From: Halocaridina rubra
Lineage: Eukaryota; Arthropoda; Malacostraca; Decapoda; Atyidae
Assembly (NCBI GenBank): GCA_037179515.1
Contig: JAXCGZ010005717.1
Location: 43,501-107,500 of the forward strand
Reading direction: 5' to 3'
DNA: 64,000 bases
Notes under the pieces: generated by a model
Told to the model about the DNA's origin: nothing
Seen by the model: the letters and a program-made list of their open reading frames with translations, nothing else
Databases searched by the model: none
Position numbers and translations under genes: made by a program
In this document: in pieces, positions 21,214 to 58,691 of the stretch
Layout of the letters: each line of letters starts with the position of its first letter
Numbering within the stretch: the first letter of the stretch is position 1

Positions 21214-21971
21214 CTGAAAAGAATGCAAATCGGAATATATAGATTTCCATAAACATGATATTAATTAACAAAATAAAGCCTGGTTGTCAATATCTTCTTC
21301 TCCCTCTCCTTTATCGGGAGTCTTCTCGTGTTATTGTGGGGTTACTGTTTTTACTTTCCTTTTCCAGACTATAGTGTTAAGTTACGCCTCAAAGCTTCAA
21401 GGCTGCAAGTATCCTTGGCCCCAGTCTGGCTTAGGACCGGTACTAACATTAGCTGGTTAATCCCACAGTTGTTGGATGAGAGAGTTGTTTTCATATAATA
21501 AAATACTTCGTTATGAACACCATTCTCTATCTATTATCTTACTATAGTTCCCAAGTCGTCAGGGGCAGTAAACTTGTTTTTCCCTTCTAGTAAAACAGCC
21601 ATTGGCGACGGAATATCTTGCAAAACCAGAAAAAGAACGAGATATCTCCTCTCCTTCTAACTGAACTATTACTGATAGTAGATAAGAAAGAAATATATAC
21701 AGCATGTGTCCCTATATCAGTACCAGGATTTTATAGCTAATTCTCACGAGCTCATTTTTCAGAGGTGATAACTCATGTATGATAACAGATGAAGACTCTT
21801 GTCACTGGGCCTCAGTTTGATGAGTTTTATCATTTAATAACCTTTATTTTTTAGAATTCTGTACTTCTACTTTTGAAATATTTGTTCCTCATTGCTATTT
21901 TACTATAGAAGGAAAATGGGGAAAAGATTTAAACATTACCCTTGGGATACTACTACTACTACTACTACTAC

Positions 21972-22006
<35 letters not shown>

Positions 22007-22136
22007 TTTATGTTTTATTTGTTACAATTAGTTCCATTTGTGGTTGGGCACAGATGATTTGAAGACTTTCCTACAGCCCCGCCGTGGACTCACCTTCCGA
22101 ATCAAGTACCCTACCAGTCACTCTACGGCGGTCCCC

Positions 22137-22197
<61 letters not shown>

Positions 22198-22292
22198 GAT
22201 TTTGTTCTCTAGCTCAATTTAGCGTTCTTATACGAAATTTGGCAAATTTAGCATTCTTGTAGGAAATTTAGCGAACTTTGATGAGATCATCT

Positions 22293-22330
<38 letters not shown>

Positions 22331-22556
22331 GCACCAGCCGCCCGGAAAGACTATGATTGAAGGTATTACGGATTCAACTATGACTGGTTCAGACAGTTTC
22401 GGGTTGACTCTTCCTTCAGAACGGTTCTTTCCTTATGCCTACATCTACACCAAATATTCTGGCGTATTCGTTACACATCTCTTACTATTCCATTACATTT
22501 GACAAGTCACAACATTCCCCACATATGTTTCTTTTTGCCCTCTTTTTTCCTCATAT
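21214..22556. other. Microsatellite-rich spacer upstream of the dehydrogenase exons
   Basis: Contains a weak third copy of the SINE-like element (about 21292-21480, with the core GGCTTAGGACCGGTACTAAC), and (ACT)n/(AAT)n at 21951-22005, (AAT)n at 22137-22197 and (ATT)n at 22292-22330. The missing first exon of the dehydrogenase must lie here or further right on the minus strand, but I could not identify it. Confidence 0.6.
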
Positions 22557-23381
22557 TTGCTATTATTTATGGAAAGTTCACAGCTTATGGCCCCCAGTAC
22601 CCGGCATAGAGGGGTGCGAAGAATCTCCGGGAATCTTGTTGACTCCACTACTGGCTTGAAGGCAGACACGCCTGGTGGTAGTAATGGCTCTGCCCTTAAC
22701 CTTGGATTTCCTAATAGATCTGCTTCTTTCACTCTTCACTATTCTAACATTCGTGGGCTGAACCCTACTCTTTCGTCCGTGGAGCAGCACTTGGGTACTT
22801 CCCTCCCTAACCTCCTTCTCCTATCTGAAACACAGCTGACTATCCATGCTTCCACTGACCCATTTGAAATCTCGCACTATAACCTGTATTCTCATTTTCG
22901 TTGCAAAGGTTGTGTCTGTGCCTACTGCAATACTAACACTCCTATTGCAAGGCTCATGTACCTTGAATCTCCTGACTTGGATGTTCTCTGGCTAAAAATC
23001 TATCTCTCCACTACCACTATATTCCTTTGTTTCTGCTACTGTTCTCCAGACTCCACCGAGTACATGTCTTTCTTTGAAAATCTATCCTCTTGCCATGAAT
23101 CCTTACTATCTTCTCACCCACATGCCAAAGTTCTTTATATTGGAGACTTCAATATATGCCACAGTGAGTGGCTTAATTCTTCTCACACTGATGTGGCAGG
23201 AAGTGAGGCCCTTGCTTTCTCTATTACTCATGATCTGGAGCAAGTTATCAAACATCCTACTCGTGTTCCTGATCGACACAAACATGCAGCCAACACTCTT
23301 GACCTATTTCTTATTTCTAACCCTTCAAACTACTCTTATTCTGTGCTTTCTCCCCTCTTGATAAATCTGACCACTCTGTGA
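22557..23381 (+). pseudogene. Endonuclease domain fragment of LINE family D
   Basis: A 274-codon open block containing most of an AP-type endonuclease: NIRGL at the start, LLLSETQL with the catalytic Glu position, GDFN, and the LDLFL motif before the break. The final SDH active-site motif is found only one frame over (TCTGACCAC near 23367), so the domain is truncated by a frameshift. Confidence 0.78.
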
Positions 23382-25750
23382 TCTCAATTTCTTCTATTTT
23401 TGCTCCCCTTCCACCAATCCCTCCTACTAAGCTCTGCCTTTGGCACTTTGAGCATGCTCAATGTGAAAATTTGGGTAACTACCTCTTTGACTTCCCATGG
23501 GATGACTACTGCTTTTGATCCTGCTACCCTGATCAGGTAGCCCTAAAAATTGTAGAGATCATAACCTCGGGAATGGATGTGTACATCCTCTCCTCTACGA
23601 TAATTTCTCTCCCCCTAAACCTTGGTTTGTCAATGCCTGCTCTATGGTTATCCAGGCCAGGAATCGGGCACACCGGTCTTACCAAGCCTCACCTTCTGAT
23701 TTAACTTGTTCTGGTTTTATTGTAGCTAGGAATTGCTCTACTGCTCAGATTCGCATATCTAAGGCACCCTTTATAAGAAGGAAAGTTGATGATCTTAATT
23801 CCTCTTCCACTGATAAATATTTCCGGTCCTTAACCAAAAAACTCTCCAAAATACTTCTGTAACTCAAGCTTTTCCCTTATCATTCCTTCTGATGATTCTA
23901 GAGCTTGCTCTTCCACTGACAAAGCCACTCTCTTTGGCTCACATTTTTCTGCCAACTCTTCTATAAATGATTCCAGAGCACCTGTCCCTCAATCTTTACC
24001 CCTCTCTAACCCTATGCCCTCTTTAACCTTCCTTCCCACAAAGTTCATAAGGTTCTTCGCTCTCTAAAGACGAGCAAGGCATCTTGTCCCAATGGTATCC
24101 CTGCAAGGCTCCTTAAGGAATTTCCAGATGAATTGGCTCCTGTGCATTGCTGTCTTTTTTGCCTCATTCTCTCAACCAATATCTGTCCTTCATCTTGGAA
24201 GCATGCTCTAGTTCAACCTGTTGCTAAGAAGGGTGACAGCTCTATTCCTTCAAACTACCGACCTATTGCCCTAACCTTTTTTATTGTTAAAGTTTTTGAA
24301 ACTTCGCTCAATGCACACTTCTTGAAATGCCTTGAATCTAACTCACTTATCTCTGATCAACAGTACTGCTTCAGTAAGGCAAGATCAACAGGCGACCTCC
24401 TGTCTTATCTTCCTCATGTATGGTCGTCACCCTTGATATCTCTAAGGCTTTTGACAGAGTCTGGCACAAGGCTCTGTTAGCCAAACTCCCTGCCTATGGC
24501 TTTACCCTTTCTCTCTGTTCTCTGATTTCCAGTTTTCTTTCTGACCGTTTTATATCTGTAGTTGTTGATGGTGCGATATCTAGCCCTTTCTCTGTTACCA
24601 ATGGTGTTCCACAGGGCTCTGTTCTTTCACCTACTCTGTTCCTTCCCTTCATCAATGATCTTCTATAATCCCCACCTTTCTCTCTTCTTCATGCCTTTGC
24701 TGACGATTCTACTCTTCACTTTTCCTCTGCCTTTTCTTCACAACCCTCATCTGCTACTCATATTCAGTGTCGTATCACTCTTTCTTCTACTCACAACTCC
24801 GATTTGCAGAGGGTATCTGAGTGGGACACTCAAAAGTTAGTTAATCCAATACCTCCAAGACACAGTTTCTGGCTATCTCTCTATCTTCTTCTCCTTCTGA
24901 TAAACCTATGATCTTTGAAACTAACGAAAGATACCTTCATAATTCTATCAACATATTAGGAATCCATATAGCCTCTAATTTGTCTTGAAGGAATCATATA
25001 ATCCAAATTCTATATCTGCATCCATAAAATTGAGGGTTTTGTTTCGTTTTTGTCATTACTATTCCTCTTTACAATTACTTAAAATCTATAAAGGACTTTC
25101 CGTCCCTGTTTAGAATACTGCTCACACATATGGGGTGCTCTTTCTTGTACTTATCTCCTTGAGAGGGTTGAATATAAGGCAATCAGACTCATTAATGATC
25201 CTTCTCTTACTTCTAATCTGGATTCTCTCTCTCTTCGCCGTAAGGTATAATCCCTTTCTCTTTTCTATCGCTACATTTTCATTGCTGCTCTTATGAGTTG
25301 GCGAGTTGCATCCCTCCCCCACTGCCGAGGCTGCATAGCACTTGCCAAGCGGCCTCATCTCACAGGTACTGTGTGGAGATTTGTACCTCACGGATTGGTC
25401 ATTGCAGCGACTGCTTCTTCCCATCTACATCCAGACTCTAAAACTCTCTTCCTCCTTCTGTCTTTCCAAATTCTTATGACCTATCTTCCTTCAAAATTGG
25501 ATCTATCGTCATCTCAGGGCCTAATCCTCCATATTTATATGTCCTCTGTACTTTACCTATTTTTTTTTTCTGTCTGTTGTTTTCCTTTGTGTAATATTAC
25601 CTCATCTCTGCCTTGTCCATAACCTTTTTCTTTTCCTTCCTCTTGGTTTTGTTTTTCTCTTGCCCGGGCATTTATTGATGTGAGCAGTTTTTGCCTGTCC
25701 CGGTGTCACACTCATAAAACAGAATCTTATGAAATTCTGTATATTTTCTC
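22557..25750 (+). mobile_element. LINE family D (Jockey-like), full ORF2 region but broken
   Basis: Endonuclease domain at 22737-23380 (LHYSNIRGLNPTLSSVEQHL, LYIGDFNICHSEWL), with a frameshift near 23350 just before the SDH motif. A decayed linker follows. RT pieces lie at 24130-24840: NYRPIALTFFIVKVFE, TLDISKAFDRVWHKALLAKL, TNGVPQGSVLSPTLF, and FADDSTLHFSS at about 24697 in another frame. C-terminal block is at 25140-25250 (IRLINDPSLTSNLDSLSLRR). At least four frame breaks. A shorter 3-prime fragment of the same family is at 42.03-42.65 kb. Clade call is tentative. Confidence 0.82.
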
Positions 25751-26528
25751 CCGGAATATATAGTACATTATTATTAGTGGAAAAAAAAAATTTTGGTCAG
25801 AAGTTTAGGTAGTTTTAGCGATAACATAGCGATTTGTCCTACGTCTCATAGCTAATTTGGCACTCATCTGCCTTTGGCTCTCCTGTTAATGTGTGTTATT
25901 GAGGAGGTCAAAAGGAGATGGCTTCAATTTTGACACATCATTTGCATAAATTAAGATGTTTAAAATCTTTAAGGATAGCTCACGCTTCCTCAGCCCTTTT
26001 CCATGGATCTGCATATAGGAATGGTGAGATTATTCTGTGTCAATTTCATAGTTTTCCGAAAGCAGTTTTTTTTTTTCTTTTTTGAGTAATGTCAAAGTCG
26101 TGACCTATGGTTACGTAAAGCTGGCACCGGAATTCAAATTAGGGTCTGCTTAGATATACAGAGATATTTACAGTGCATGTATACTGTGGTGGGATAGTAA
26201 AACGCCCCCAACGAGTTGATAGAACATCAATAGGTCAAGATTCTTTCTATGCACCCTTTCAGACTTGGTACTACATTTTTATTCTGATAGATTTTCAGAT
26301 TCGTTTATTTCACAACGAAAACTATCAGAAAAATACGATTTTATTATTTAAGAGAATAATCCCCTCCTAAAAATTACCATAGATTTTTATGTGCTTTTAA
26401 GTACTCTGCTAATTGTTTGGTAAGATTTCAGATAATCCCTCTTCTAAAATAATACCAATCGTTTTCCTCGGAAATCACTATTGTATTGCATTTTGGCCGA
26501 AATTGGTGGGCGGCAGAGGATACTTAAA

Positions 26529-26582
26529 TAACCTAACCTAAGCTAACCCAACTAACCTAACCTAACCCAACCTAATCTAACA
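26529..26582. repeat. Degenerate (CCTAA)n tract, telomere-like
   Basis: About ten CCTAA-type units with substitutions (CTAACCTAAGCTAACCCAAC and similar). The complement is TTAGG, the telomere repeat of most arthropods. Isolated units also occur near 27138-27162. It lies next to a MITE-like element. Confidence 0.7.
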
Positions 26583-26626
26583 GATTTGAAGCCTTACTTA
26601 CCTTAATAGGGTGAATTTGGAGGTTA

Positions 26627-26905
26627 ATAGGGGGTTCCCACTTTACGCCAGGGTTCCTTTACTGAGAGCTGACTTAATTCAAGCCTAGGTCCCTCACCAA
26701 TGCTAAAGCTAAATTCTTTATATAGAAAGATAATTTAAGTTCTTTATCTAATACACAGAAATAGAGTACACTCTACAGTATCATTTACTTTTACTACTGT
26801 GGTTGGTTTGCATATGAATGACTGATATGTCGAAAATTTTATTTATTAATTATTTATTGGTCTCTGATGTAACCCCGGAATGACTTAAAACAGGGACCTG
26901 CTGCA
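26627..26905 (+). mobile_element. MITE-like element, diverged copy of the one at 51282-51578
   Basis: Starts GGGGGTTCCCACTTTACGCC. It shares with the 51.3-kb copy the internal blocks GTTCTTTATCTAATACA-type, TACTACTGTGGTTGGTTTGC and TTATTAATTATTTATTGGTC, and ends near ACAGGGACCTGC. The terminal repeats are eroded. Confidence 0.65.
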
Positions 26906-27689
26906 CATTAGTGTTTCACATTTCCGGAAGTTGTGGCAACACTAAGTTATCGGGTAGACTATGGAAGGGGTGCATAAAACGAATCTTAACCCATTAATAT
27001 ATTTGTCAATCTAAAATATGCCAGTTAACGCATTTGTTGACCAGATATTGTATTTTACATTATTGTTTTACCAACTGGGAGAATGAAAGTATACATATAT
27101 CGATTTTTGTATGGTGTTACTTCCGTATTATACCGCAGGTTAGGTTTGGGACAGGTTAGGTGTAATTGAATATTGCTGGTTCTCAGGTTGTTTTGCCTTT
27201 CCATTTAGTTGAAAAACCCCCAATACATTTTTCACTTTCCCCCACACCATTTAGAAATTCGATTACTGTATTGCTGTATGGTATTTTACCAGAAACCTGT
27301 GGAGAATTTTCAGTATACAGTATTATTTCCTTTTGATAACTTATCATCCTTACAATTGGAAATGGAAAAGCAGCACAATTTCGGTAGAGCCACTCAAACA
27401 AGCAAAAGTAAACTTCTTCTACCAGTTTAAAATTTACTTATTATTGAATGCACAGTTGTAGGTAAATGTTTTTTTGTTTTTTTCTCTTTCTCTTTTTTTG
27501 TGCTTTAGCATCACTAAAACCTGCTTGAGACTACCTAGGCTGCACTTAATATCTGACTAGTGTCATTTGTCTTTACCTTCCCTTTAATATGTTTCTAAAG
27601 TGAGACACCATTGAATTATTAAAAATGTTTACCCTTCGGTTTGTTAGAGCTTTGTCAGGGTGATATTTTCCAAAAATCGTTGCAGCTCG
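26906..27689. other. Unassigned AT-rich stretch between the two divergent genes
   Basis: No repeat or gene recognised. A CCGGAAG (ETS-type) motif at about 26924 and short TTAGG-like pieces are present. The first exon of the PDHX gene, which must end with one base of a split codon, may lie between here and 29230, but no candidate is convincing. Confidence 0.4.
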
Positions 27690-28230
27690 CCCCACTTGCA
27701 CACATTTCAATTGTCACTAGAACCAAGAACCTTCAATCCTTATCCTTGGAAGAAATTTTCTCCAACACCTTTTGCCTCTCCCTCTGAAGGTGTCCCAGTT
27801 CTTCTGTTGAGAGCTTCTTAGTGTGATCTTCCACTAACACCTCCATTTCATCATTGTCAACTTCCAAGCCCATGTTTTTACACAGAGACTATTGCACTGA
27901 TAATAGCCTCAGGGCTGAAGCCCTCAAAGTGCTGTCTGCTACAGAGTCTGGCCACAGTATCCTCCACGTTGAGTTTAGGGTCCTGTAAGTCACTGCTGCA
28001 CTGCTATGTCAATGAGATTTAGGCAATGGAGGATATGGAAGTGATATTTTCAGTGGGCACTTAGTGTTAAATCTGTGTCAGAGGGCACATCAAAGCACTT
28101 TTGAAAGATTGTTTTAGTAAGCAACTTTTAGAGTTGCATACGCTTGTCCATTGGCTGGATTAGAGGAGCTGTTTTAGGAGACAGGAACCTCACTGTGATG
28201 AAATGAAAATCCACCTACTCATCTATTAAG
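27690..28230 (-). pseudogene. Tigger/pogo-type transposase C-terminal remnant
   Basis: Minus-strand pieces typical of Tigger transposases: VRFLSPKTAPLIQPMD (about 28190-28145), then KNMGLEVDNDEMEVLVEDH and STEELGHLQREGEAKG (about 27885-27770). Stops and frameshifts separate them. The first motif resembles the conserved block between the catalytic acidic residues, and the last two the acidic tail of the family. No terminal repeats found. Confidence 0.72.
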
Positions 28231-29230
28231 CCTGGAGGATGAGCAGGCATTTGAGCGGTAAATCATTCTCTGTGAGGTATTATTCACATGTGGGATGAAT
28301 ACCTCAAAGGTTCAGTAAGTAAACTATTTTTCCTTATAACACTTTGAATTCCAAAGATTGCGTAAGGATTTTTTTAATATATATACCCTGGCTGACTGCT
28401 CCTGAGGTATTGATATTTACAACTCTTGAGGATGGTTATACAGTATTTCTTAATACTGAAAAAAGGTAGTGGCTTTGATGCATTGCATATACAAGTTGCA
28501 TATATTTTAAGAACATTAGTAGTGTGATTGTACCAACAATATTACGGTGGAAGTTTAATTTATTATCACTGGAAGTACAGCTTCATGTGTCTTTCCCTAA
28601 GACTGTCATCTGTTTGTGTATAGTTCATGTATTGCTGCTTTGGATAAGTTCCTCCCTTTAATTGTATTGTTACCATCTGCTGCATCAATGCCCTTTACTT
28701 TAAAGTCCTTCACCACAGTCAGATCATCTTTTAGGGTATCTAATTTTTATCCCATGCATTGGCATCTCCGTTGTTCGCTCGCTAACCAGTCCTTCTCCCC
28801 TTACTAGGATGTTCATGTGCCATCTGTCCTCCTCCTTTGACTTCTTCATGTATAAATTATTTGAATCATTTGAAGGCTAGATAAGTATATTCACAAATTT
28901 TAAAGATATGTGATAAGGTTATTGTGCTCATATGTGGCATTCTGATAATTACAGAACTTTGTCATTATAAAAAAAATTGTATTATGAAATATGTAATGGG
29001 CTATGTGAGGATACTACTGATAGCGATACCTAACTTTAGTAGTCACTCTATATGGTTATCTTTAAGATGGTTTATTTTCAAGTTACCTTTAGAAAAGTAG
29101 TCTGTTCTTTAGTGAGAGAAATGTAATAATATAAAATCACTTATTTTTCTAATTACTTTATTTACACTCACCATAGCAAAGTTGTTGCTCATCTCTTCTA
29201 AATCTCTCTATTGTGTTGTCCCAATCACAG
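28231..29230. other. Spacer or first-intron sequence before the PDHX lipoyl exon
   Basis: AT-rich sequence. The open frame at 28616-28807 has no family features. The right end (29195-29230) is a pyrimidine-rich tract leading into the acceptor CACAG of the lipoyl exon. Confidence 0.5.
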
Positions 29231-43779
<14,549 letters not shown>

Positions 43780-46463
43780 ACATAGAAATGGTACATTTAT
43801 TCCAAGTCTGGAACTTTTGTACTAGATTACATTTTTATACATATTAGCTTCCCTTGCTGGCATCAGCAGGATGGCTGAAACCAAAGGAAGAATATTATAT
43901 ATTTACAAAAATAGTTTTCTGCCATCTCTTCTTTGCAAGATTGCTTTGTCACACTTATGCATGTCAAATTTAAGAAGCCATCGCTAATACTGCAAATATA
44001 ATTTATAGTATTGAAGTGGCAACCTGAAAGTTGTGTGTAATAGTCTATGTAAGTCACATTGTTGTACAGAGAAATGAATTTTATATTGATGTGCTTTATT
44101 TAAGACAAGGTATCAGAAATGTAGAGATAAACTTTTGCGCTCCCTTATGATGCCATGATTCAGTCTTCATTTTTGAACTTTACATCATATTAAAACTTGT
44201 ATGAATCTGAATTTAAAAATTATATCATTGCTCAACAATCCTCTGCTAAGACTCATTCTTGGATTTGTTTCGTATTAGTATTTTGTTCTATGTTATTTCC
44301 TTAACCTGGAGGTGAGGATAAAATCTCTCCTTTGTATTGCCTGTGTTGTAAGGGCTGACTAAAAGGGATAGGGCACCGACAAGCTATCAGTCCCATCTTC
44401 CTTAACTTTATTTCTTGTTACAAAACAGCTGACGGTATGGGGCATGGCTGGCCGGATGTGATGAAGCCCTCCTGGCTCATTTTTTTCTCATTCAGTTATT
44501 AGCACCCTGCTAGTGTCAGTGGGATATGGTATCATTTTGAAAAAGTTCTATGGTGAAAATTTTATTTTTCTCTCATTTTAGGTAAATTATGGCAATGAGG
44601 TGGCATTGTTGTCTGGAAAGGAAGCTTAACGTATTGTAAGGACATGGTCATTCTTAACGCAGATTATGAATCCATCCGTCATTCCTTTTGATCATCTGTC
44701 TACCCTGACACTAAACAATCATCATAGTTATTTGTGTGTATACCACGAAGAGTAAGGAAGTAATGTTTTCCATGGAATGGAAGTATGCTTACAGTATTTT
44801 GTTCCTGAAGACCTGCTTTTATTCTGCTCCATTTAATGAAGGTTGGAAACAGTCATAGTAAACATTATAGACTATATAACCACTGGAAATTTTGCACTTA
44901 CTGTCATTGTTTCATGCACCATATTTGGGTTTGGTGGTCCAACATGTAGGCTCCATGAAAGCTTTTTCTTCCCGAATGTTATGACAATAAGATTTTATCT
45001 TCATTTTATAAGTTTATTTTTTACGAATGTTAGTGATACCATAATTTTTAATCTCTGACTGTAGGGAGTTCATACGCACTCACATTCCTTTTGTGACACA
45101 TCAAAACTATGGTACATGTTTTTTTCACAATAGCCGCCACCTTGCTTACTTCTGCATATTGTGACATCATGTTTTGTATGACAAAGAAAACAATTTATTT
45201 CCAAAATTTTTGCTATAGGCAAACTGGTAGAGAGAGCTTTATAAAATAAGCAGGGGAATTGCGTACTGCACTGCTAGATGGCATCTATGGGAAAATTGTT
45301 ATTATATTTCCCAGAGTAAGGGGTGATTGAATATACCTCCCATATATTCTACATTTTCTAGAGGCTAAAAAAAGCGAGATAGGAACTTGGAACCAGCTCC
45401 TTCTCAGTAATTCTTTTTTCTTAAATGGGCTTAGGATAACACTTGGTAAAAGAGGATTCAGTCCCTCTGCTTGCACATTTCTCTTTGATGATGCTCTTTT
45501 GTTCATATGTGAAATATTAGGCAATTACTAGGGATAACGAAGCTGGAATTTTATTATCCTTTTAGACATTGATAATCTTGCACAAAACAATGGACAGAAG
45601 TGATGGTTGGTTGGGTATACCAAAACCTTGGGGCTTTTGCTATAGGTGTAGTTATTGTGATGTTTAGTAGGTCATAATGTCATGTTTGAGAGATTTCTTA
45701 TTTTACTATTTTATAATGTGATAACAAATCCATTAACTTGAAGAAACTAGTAAGCTTGGTAAATCATTATCACTAAAGAAGATAGGAGGTGATGTTTTAC
45801 GAAATATATATTTTATCTGCTTTTTTTATCATACCAACGAAAGTTTGTTATTCTTTATGAATCCATGGGATATTTTAGGAAGGCATTATTTAGTTATTGT
45901 GAGTTCATCCTTACTTAGCTTTCTATCTTGATTTATCATGAAAGATAGTGTTCATAAGGTTGTACAAGGGATGGTTTATTCGAGTGCTAATTAGCTCGGA
46001 TATTGCAGCAGTATTTTTAGCCAGTGAAAGTAAATACAGTACTTGTTGGTACAGAAATGGTTGTGGAATGTTATGCAAAGAATTAGGCTTCTATTCCATT
46101 TATATAAGCTACCTCTTATGTCATGAAGACTGTCTGAGAAGATATGTGTATATAGTATACATAAGATAATGTAATCACCAAAGGATAGTTTGTACATATG
46201 CAAATGAATATGTGTATAATAAAGATGATGATTTGGTCTTAACACTTTCCTTGAGGTGGTGTAGGTTAAGGTTCAACGTGACTCATTTCATTTGTGCTCT
46301 GAAAACTCCCACTCTATGTATGTGAAAACTCCAAATGAGATGCAGTTGGATATTGTAGGGGTAATTATCTCTGCCTTTTAGCATATGCTATTCGCTATCT
46401 GGCTCACCACTAAAGGTATGCCTAAACGAATTTGTCATGTTATTTCAGCGTTTATTTTATATA
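43780..46463 (+). other. PDHX 3-prime flank/UTR region, no further gene seen
   Basis: AT-rich sequence after the PDHX stop codon. Possible poly(A) signals are ATTAAA near 44190 and AATAAA at 46218-46223. Neither can be chosen from sequence alone. Open frames at 43863-44057, 44843-45058 and 45948-46245 show no family features. Confidence 0.5.
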
Positions 46464-46731
46464 CATAAGCTCCCCTACTTACGAACAACCAAGTTAAGAA
46501 CATTCATAGATACAAACAAAATTTAATTGTTATATTGTACTATATTATTGCACTATTATCACTTTATTAAATTTCATTAATACTCTATGTTTTATGTGTT
46601 AGTTAAGTGTCTTTGTACTGCATATGTGTGTACTGTACTGTACTTTTTATTACCTAAACACAACTTGCGAACAATTCTACTTATGAATTGACTTCTGGAA
46701 CCTAACTCACTCATAAGTTGGGGAGTGTCTG
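46464..46731 (+). mobile_element. MITE family 1, copy 3 (TA target duplication)
   Basis: A 268-bp element starting CATAAGCTCCCCTACTTACG and ending CATAAGTTGGGGAGTGTCTG. It is flanked by TA on both sides (46462-46463, 46732-46733). Ends in CA...TG with inverted CTCCCC-ACTTA cores, as in pogo-derived MITEs. Confidence 0.8.
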
Positions 46732-47304
46732 TACTTGTATGTGCTGCAGAGCATTTACTTTGCTCAAGACCTCATTCCTTTTGATTCTGGTACTCCGTCT
46801 GTTACCCTTTTAAATTAAGTCTTCAATTATCATATGCTCATTATTCACATTAGGCAGGAATTGTTTTACTTGTCCAACTGTGAAATTTATAAAATCAATA
46901 ATGTTCAGTGTTTGTCACACCTTGAAAATCAAGATTGCCTAAGACATTGTTGGAAATTAATATCTTTAACAATAATATGAAAATAAGCATAATTAATCCT
47001 TTCTAACCTCTTTAACCATCCTGATTACCATATCAAAGAGAGAGATGGAAATTATTTTATAAATAGAATTTAATAAAAAATTCAGTGATTAAAAATTTTA
47101 ATAATGATGATGATATAATTACAGTTATTTATACTGTGGTGATAGTTGCTACTCGTAACCCCTGGAATTGGCAGATTTCTATGTACATTGAGCAGTAACT
47201 CATGTAAGCTGGTTACATTTGCTCCTATATGAAATAATGGGGCTCAAGAGAATAGACAGTATAGCATATACTCTCCACCTTTCAATTTTAATACTGTGTT
47301 TTCA

Positions 47305-56891
<9,587 letters not shown>

Positions 56892-58502
56892 TGCATATAA
56901 GTCTGGAAAGTAGGTATAGAATATAGACTGCTAATTTCTAGGTATTAGTTTTTAATAAAACTAATATTCAATTAGTAAGTATGGCTTCACGAATGTAACA
57001 TTGCCCTTATAAAAGTCCGAACTTTTGAGTTATTGTTCCATCATGGACTAACTTACTCAGCTTTATACACAGTCTGTTAGTTTGACAGGGTTACTCCATA
57101 AGGGTCATCACTACACTTCCTTCTTATACCCAAGAAAGTTCTGTTGAAGATCCTCTCTACATTCCATCTCTAGAAACTGAAATTACGGCCCTTTCAGTGC
57201 AAGCCAGGTAATGACTACAAAAGGAGCAATTATAAAATATCTCACGATTTCCAACATCTGCAGTCAGTTTAATCTGACCAGTTATCAATACGCAATACAA
57301 GTAGATTAGAATAAGTGCATGCACAAGGCTAGATATATAAAATTTTAGTAATTCTATGTTTTTTTTTGGTGTACGTGTATGGTATATTGGTATTTGGTAA
57401 AAATATTCTGATAAGGCAATAGTCATTCTAACAGTAAATCAGTATGGTTTGTAATATCACTGATAATTTTTAATACAGTAGGTAGATAGATTACTTTTGG
57501 GTCATCTCATTTTTTCTAAGTTTTTTTCTTAGGTCTGATTATTATTAAGCAAGAGATGACTAGAAGGAACCCACCTCTTTTGAGAACGTCATGGATATTA
57601 TTGCACATATACAATGCTTAGGTTAGGTTGTAACTAGATGTTGGTGGCTCGGTATAGTTTATGTTAAAATTTTGGTCATTCGTTCTGTTGGATCCTTTTC
57701 TTCAACAATGCCATAATAGTTTTATTTCATAATGTTATATGTAGTTCATTCTCTCTTCTCCTGAATATTCTTTTTTCATATGGATGGTTGGTTAAAGGAA
57801 ATAATCGTCCTCATATTCCCATAGTTCATTCTCTCTCTCTCTTTGTAATGTCTTCAAGATGACCGTAATCATGTTTCTATGCATGCCATTAAAGCTGCCA
57901 TAATGTGGTAAAGCGAGGGGACCAATAATTCCCTTCTCGTATTTTCCCCATTCCAAAGTGCCGAGGCATAGGTGTTCTGTTTAAAATATTTATCCAACCA
58001 GAATCCTAGTCAATTTGGTCTGGAAATATGTAGTTGTCTAAATAAGAATGGGATGACTGGCTTTTAGTGAATGTGTGCTTTGACTCTGCCACCCTTCGTA
58101 CAAAGGTTTTATTTATTTCCCGAATTGGATATTTTAAACTCCCAACAAGTGAAATTACGATACAAAACATTACAAATAATCTATTGATGAACAATTTTGC
58201 CTTAATATATTTCATGATATAAATTCATGACTGAGGTTGTAAAAGTACAAATTTACCGAAACAAAAAATATCAAAATACCTTTCCTTAATAATGTATTGA
58301 TTTAGTGGTAATTCTATATTTTTCGTCTTCCATTAGTTGCTACACATTTTCGCAGTTGATAACGGGATCATCAGAGACGAGTCAATGTTTTGATTGTAGT
58401 GGAATCAACACAGCTCATCACACAAAAAATGAAGTACTAAAACAGCCTGTTGATCAGGTAAATTTTCCAAAGTCTTGGATTTCCTTTAATATTTATTTTG
58501 TA
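56892..58502. other. Upstream flank of HDHD2, no gene recognised
   Basis: AT-rich sequence between the HDHD2 start and the LINE array. A decayed family E piece (AAGCGAGGGGACCAATAATT, about 57912) is present. Open frames at 57157-57426 and 58006-58215 have no recognisable features. The HDHD2 promoter should lie just right of 56891, but no clear element is visible. Confidence 0.5.
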
Positions 58503-58528
58503 ACACACACACACACACACACACACAC
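58503..58528. repeat. (CA)n at the left border of the second LINE array
   Basis: Thirteen CA units, directly followed by a 5-prime-truncated LINE tail beginning CGCTAAGCGAGGAGG. Confidence 0.97.
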
Positions 58529-58691
58529 GCTAAGCGAGGAGGTAGTTAATGCTACCTCAATCCATAGTTTTAAGGACAGGTATGATAAGTATCACTAAGT
58601 CTAAAAATGGAACCGATCAGGAGACGGGAAGATACGAGCTTTGGGCTCTTTCCCGTAAACACAATTAGGTAATCACAATTAGGTAATCACA
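58529..58691 (+). mobile_element. CR1-like LINE (family B) copy 6, tail only
   Basis: A 160-bp fragment holding the last 25 codons of ORF2, the 3-prime UTR hallmark and two AATTAGGTAATCAC units. It is inserted after a CA repeat and followed at once by copy 7. Confidence 0.93.

Noticed and set aside
28616..28807. 63-codon frame starting with Met upstream of PDHX, considered as the missing first exon
   Set aside because: No splice donor leaving one base of a codon at its end, and no mitochondrial targeting character that stands out.
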